DNA of 7,675 bases from contig JAKPKF010000059.1 in the NCBI GenBank assembly GCA_029553845.1, forward strand, positions 1-7,675. The letters run 5' to 3'. Origin of the DNA: a bacterium. GTDB taxonomy: Bacteria; Patescibacteria; Dojkabacteria; SC72. Below, piece after piece: positions 6,017-7,675 of this stretch; within the stretch, counting starts at the first letter, position 1, and each line of letters opens with the position of its first letter. Made by a program: the position numbers and the translations under genes. The notes beneath the pieces were generated by a model. That model did not search any database and was not told where the DNA came from. It saw only the letters and a program-made list of their open reading frames with translations.

Positions 6017-6700
6017 ATGACATATCTTCTAATTAATAACAATCAAAAAGTACTAGAAAGCAATCTCGTGCTTTTGGCAAATAAATTTTTAGGAAAAGAT
6101 TTTAGTAATGTAGAAGACCTTTTTTCTGTACCAGATATACATATTGTAGATGGGAGAGGAAGTAACAGTATTGGAATAGATGAAATAAAAGCCCTACAGA
6201 ATGAAATGATATACAAGCCCTTCGAGAACTCTTTTCAATTAGCAATTATTTTAGATAGTCAGAAATTGACTCTTCAGGCACAAAATTCTTTCCTTAAAAC
6301 ACTGGAAGAGAGCAGTGACAATACAATATATATCTTGTGTGTAAACAATGAAAAAAACCTTCTCCAAACCATAATCTCTCGAGGCAAGCTCATATATGCA
6401 AAAGGTGAACTAGAAAAAGTTATAGATAACACTCCTGACATTCTTCAATTAGACCTTGTTGAACAGTTTTTACTTGTAGAAAAAGTAGCTAAAGACAAGG
6501 AAGCTTCTCTTAAATTAATTGAAGACCTTGAAAGAGTGTTTAAAAAGAAACTTGAATTTGAAATAAAAAATGGTAAGATTGAGAGCCCAAAGAGATTAAA
6601 AAATGCTCTTGATTTATTAAATGAATCTAAAGAAAAAATAGATTCAAATTGCAATAAAAAGCTTGTGTTAGAGGCATTAATTGTGTCTCTAAATACTTAA
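6017..6700 (+). CDS. holB: DNA polymerase III delta-prime-like clamp-loader subunit
   Basis: A 227-residue protein resembling the AAA+ delta-prime subunit, which helps load the sliding clamp during replication. Family marks are I-G-I-D-E-I-K-A-L (at about 52-60 from this start), the helix with A-Q-N-S-F-L-K-T-L-E-E (about 88-98), then N-T-I-Y-I-L-C-V (sensor-1 strand) and L-L-Q-T-I-I-S-R. The usual S-R-C ends here as S-R-G, so the cysteine is missing. There is no Walker A and no N-terminal zinc module. It is much shorter than E. coli HolB (334 residues). The C-terminus, N-K-K-L-V-L-E-A-L, fits the collar domain. An in-frame ATG at 6002 would add five residues, but 6017 is chosen because the extended -10 box lies between the two and M-T-Y-L-L fits the family's first strand. 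It is followed after 72 bases by gyrB. Assignment to delta-prime rather than another clamp-loader-like AAA+ protein is fairly sure, not certain. Confidence 0.82.
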   Translation: MTYLLINNNQKVLESNLVLLANKFLGKDFSNVEDLFSVPDIHIVDGRGSNSIGIDEIKALQNEMIYKPFENSFQLAIILDSQKLTLQAQNSFLKTLEESSDNTIYILCVNNEKNLLQTIISRGKLIYAKGELEKVIDNTPDILQLDLVEQFLLVEKVAKDKEASLKLIEDLERVFKKKLEFEIKNGKIESPKRLKNALDLLNESKEKIDSNCNKKLVLEALIVSLNT

Positions 6701-6705
6701 CATTC

Positions 6706-6735
6706 TTGTCAAAAAAGGGTAAAATATAGGATACT
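6706..6735 (+). promoter_or_regulatory. gyrB promoter
   Basis: TTGTCA (6706-6711, five of six) sits six bases after the holB stop codon. GATACT (6730-6735, four of six) follows after an 18-base spacer. Transcription would start near 6742, giving a leader of about 31 bases without a Shine-Dalgarno site. TAGGAT (6727-6732, 15-base spacer) is an alternative -10. No terminator separates holB from gyrB, so readthrough is also likely. Confidence 0.45.
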
Positions 6736-6772
6736 TGTGCTTGGAAATTAAGTTACATATTCATACAACATA

Positions 6773-7675
6773 ATGCCACAAAAGAGCGACTACGGAGCAT
6801 CAAATATTCAGGTACTTAAAGGTTTAGAAGCTGTAAGAAAAAGACCAGCAATGTACATCGGTTCTACAGATAGAAACGGTTTACATCACATATTTACAGA
6901 AATTTTAGACAACTCTGTCGATGAGGCAATTGCTGGATATTGTACTAACATATGGGTTATTTTTAATAAAGATAATTCTCTAACAGTTAGAGATAATGGT
7001 AGAGGTATTCCTGTTGCCATCCATCCAGAAACAAAGGTTTCTACATTGGAGACCGTTATGACCAATCTCCATGCTGGAGGTAAATTCGACGATGGAGCAT
7101 ACAAAGTCTCAGGAGGACTTCACGGTGTAGGTATGAAATGTACAAATGCTCTTTCAGCACAAATGACAACAACAGTAAAACGTGATGGAGGGATTTTTCA
7201 ACAGGTATATGAGAAAGGTATTCCAAAAGCTCCAGTCAAAAGAATCGGTGATTCAGATGAGACAGGAACAGAGCATACCTTTTTACCAGATCCAACTATC
7301 TTCCAAGAAACAGAGTTTGATTTTAATACAATAGTTAGGAGTTGTAGACAACATGCATATTTAACAGCAGGGCTTAGAATATCTGTAATAGATGAGAGAG
7401 AAGAGAAACCTACTAGATATGATTTGTACTTTGAGGATGGAATTAAATCATATGTACAGTTTTTAAATATCGATAAGAAATCAATAGGGGAAGATCCATT
7501 TTACATGAACAAGGAGGACTCAGGAGTACTTGTTGAGGTGGCTTTGCAGTACACAGATGGAATGGAGGAGGATGTTAGATGCTACACGAACAACATCATA
7601 AATCCAGAGGGTGGTACACATTTAGCAGGATTCAGAACCGCTCTTACAAGTGCATTTAATACATATGCTCAAAAG
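6773..7675 (+). CDS. gyrB: DNA gyrase subunit B, N-terminal part (runs off the right edge)
   Basis: The first 301 residues of the ATPase subunit of DNA gyrase, which introduces negative supercoils using ATP. The frame is open from the ATG at 6773 to the window end. The GHKL ATP site is intact: E-I-L-D-N-S-V-D-E-A (43-52, catalytic E43 and N47), D-N-G-R-G-I-P (74-80), H-A-G-G-K-F-D (100-106) and G-G-L-H-G-V-G (114-120). The transducer domain follows, with Y-T-N-N-I-I-N-P-E-G-G-T-H-L-A-G-F (271-287). Just after the glycine loop the sequence reads M-K-C-T-N-A-L-S (121-128), where common GyrB has a small residue and V-V before N-A-L-S. Arginine is nearly always AGA/AGG (one CGT seen). No Shine-Dalgarno site precedes the ATG. 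GyrB is preferred over ParE, but the C-terminal part that would settle this lies outside. Confidence 0.95.
   Translation, partial: MPQKSDYGASNIQVLKGLEAVRKRPAMYIGSTDRNGLHHIFTEILDNSVDEAIAGYCTNIWVIFNKDNSLTVRDNGRGIPVAIHPETKVSTLETVMTNLHAGGKFDDGAYKVSGGLHGVGMKCTNALSAQMTTTVKRDGGIFQQVYEKGIPKAPVKRIGDSDETGTEHTFLPDPTIFQETEFDFNTIVRSCRQHAYLTAGLRISVIDEREEKPTRYDLYFEDGIKSYVQFLNIDKKSIGEDPFYMNKEDSGVLVEVALQYTDGMEEDVRCYTNNIINPEGGTHLAGFRTALTSAFNTYAQK

Noticed and set aside
6886..7104. 72-codon minus-strand open frame inside gyrB
   Set aside because: Antisense to the conserved GHKL ATP site of gyrB; no independent support.
1..7675. Recoding of UGA to glycine (genetic code 25, known in some CPR lineages)
   Set aside because: All genes read through with the standard code and use normal GGN glycine codons. 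The six visible stops are TAA or TAG only, which hints at TGA avoidance, but six is too few and no in-frame TGA is needed.

Overview
The window is AT-rich bacterial chromosome and holds seven protein genes packed with very short gaps. Five on the minus strand form a compact type IV pilus cluster, read pilB, pilT, pilC, a prepilin gene and pilD. Divergent from it on the plus strand are a small DNA polymerase III delta-prime (holB-like) gene and the first 301 codons of gyrB, which runs off the right edge. There are no RNA genes, insertion sequences, CRISPR arrays or phage genes that I can see.

The host looks like a small-genome, AT-rich bacterium, possibly of the Patescibacteria/CPR group. The hints are arginine written almost only as AGA/AGG in gyrB, a shortened delta-prime, GyrB motif variants, no Shine-Dalgarno sequence before any of the seven starts, and a pilus cluster that shows no pilM/N/O/P/Q genes. 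This placement is inference from style and is weak; no rRNA or lineage marker is present beyond gyrB.

Layout: 4-753 (-) prepilin peptidase; 759-767 its extended -10 promoter; 770-801 an intrinsic terminator ending prepilin transcription; 819-1382 (-) prepilin; 1417-1445 its promoter with a palindrome; 1449-2660 (-) pilC; 2664-4106 (-) pilT; 4127-5932 (-) pilB; 5933-6016 a divergent promoter region; 6017-6700 (+) holB-like; 6706-6735 gyrB promoter; 6773 to the right edge (+) gyrB. There is no gene-free stretch longer than about 85 bases.

Working together: PilB powers pilus extension and PilT retraction, PilC is the membrane platform, the prepilin is the fibre subunit, and PilD trims it. This is enough for the core of a dynamic pilus (twitching, adhesion or DNA uptake). 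The most interesting signal is regulatory. Three genes (pilD, pilT, holB) carry an extended -10 box, TGn plus a TATAAT-like hexamer, placed 5 or 6 bases before an ATG, which predicts leaderless mRNAs. pilB, the prepilin gene and gyrB instead have -35/-10 promoters with predicted leaders of about 23-31 bases that lack a Shine-Dalgarno site. I did not find a wholly new system; the protein content is a recognisable pilus locus next to replication genes.
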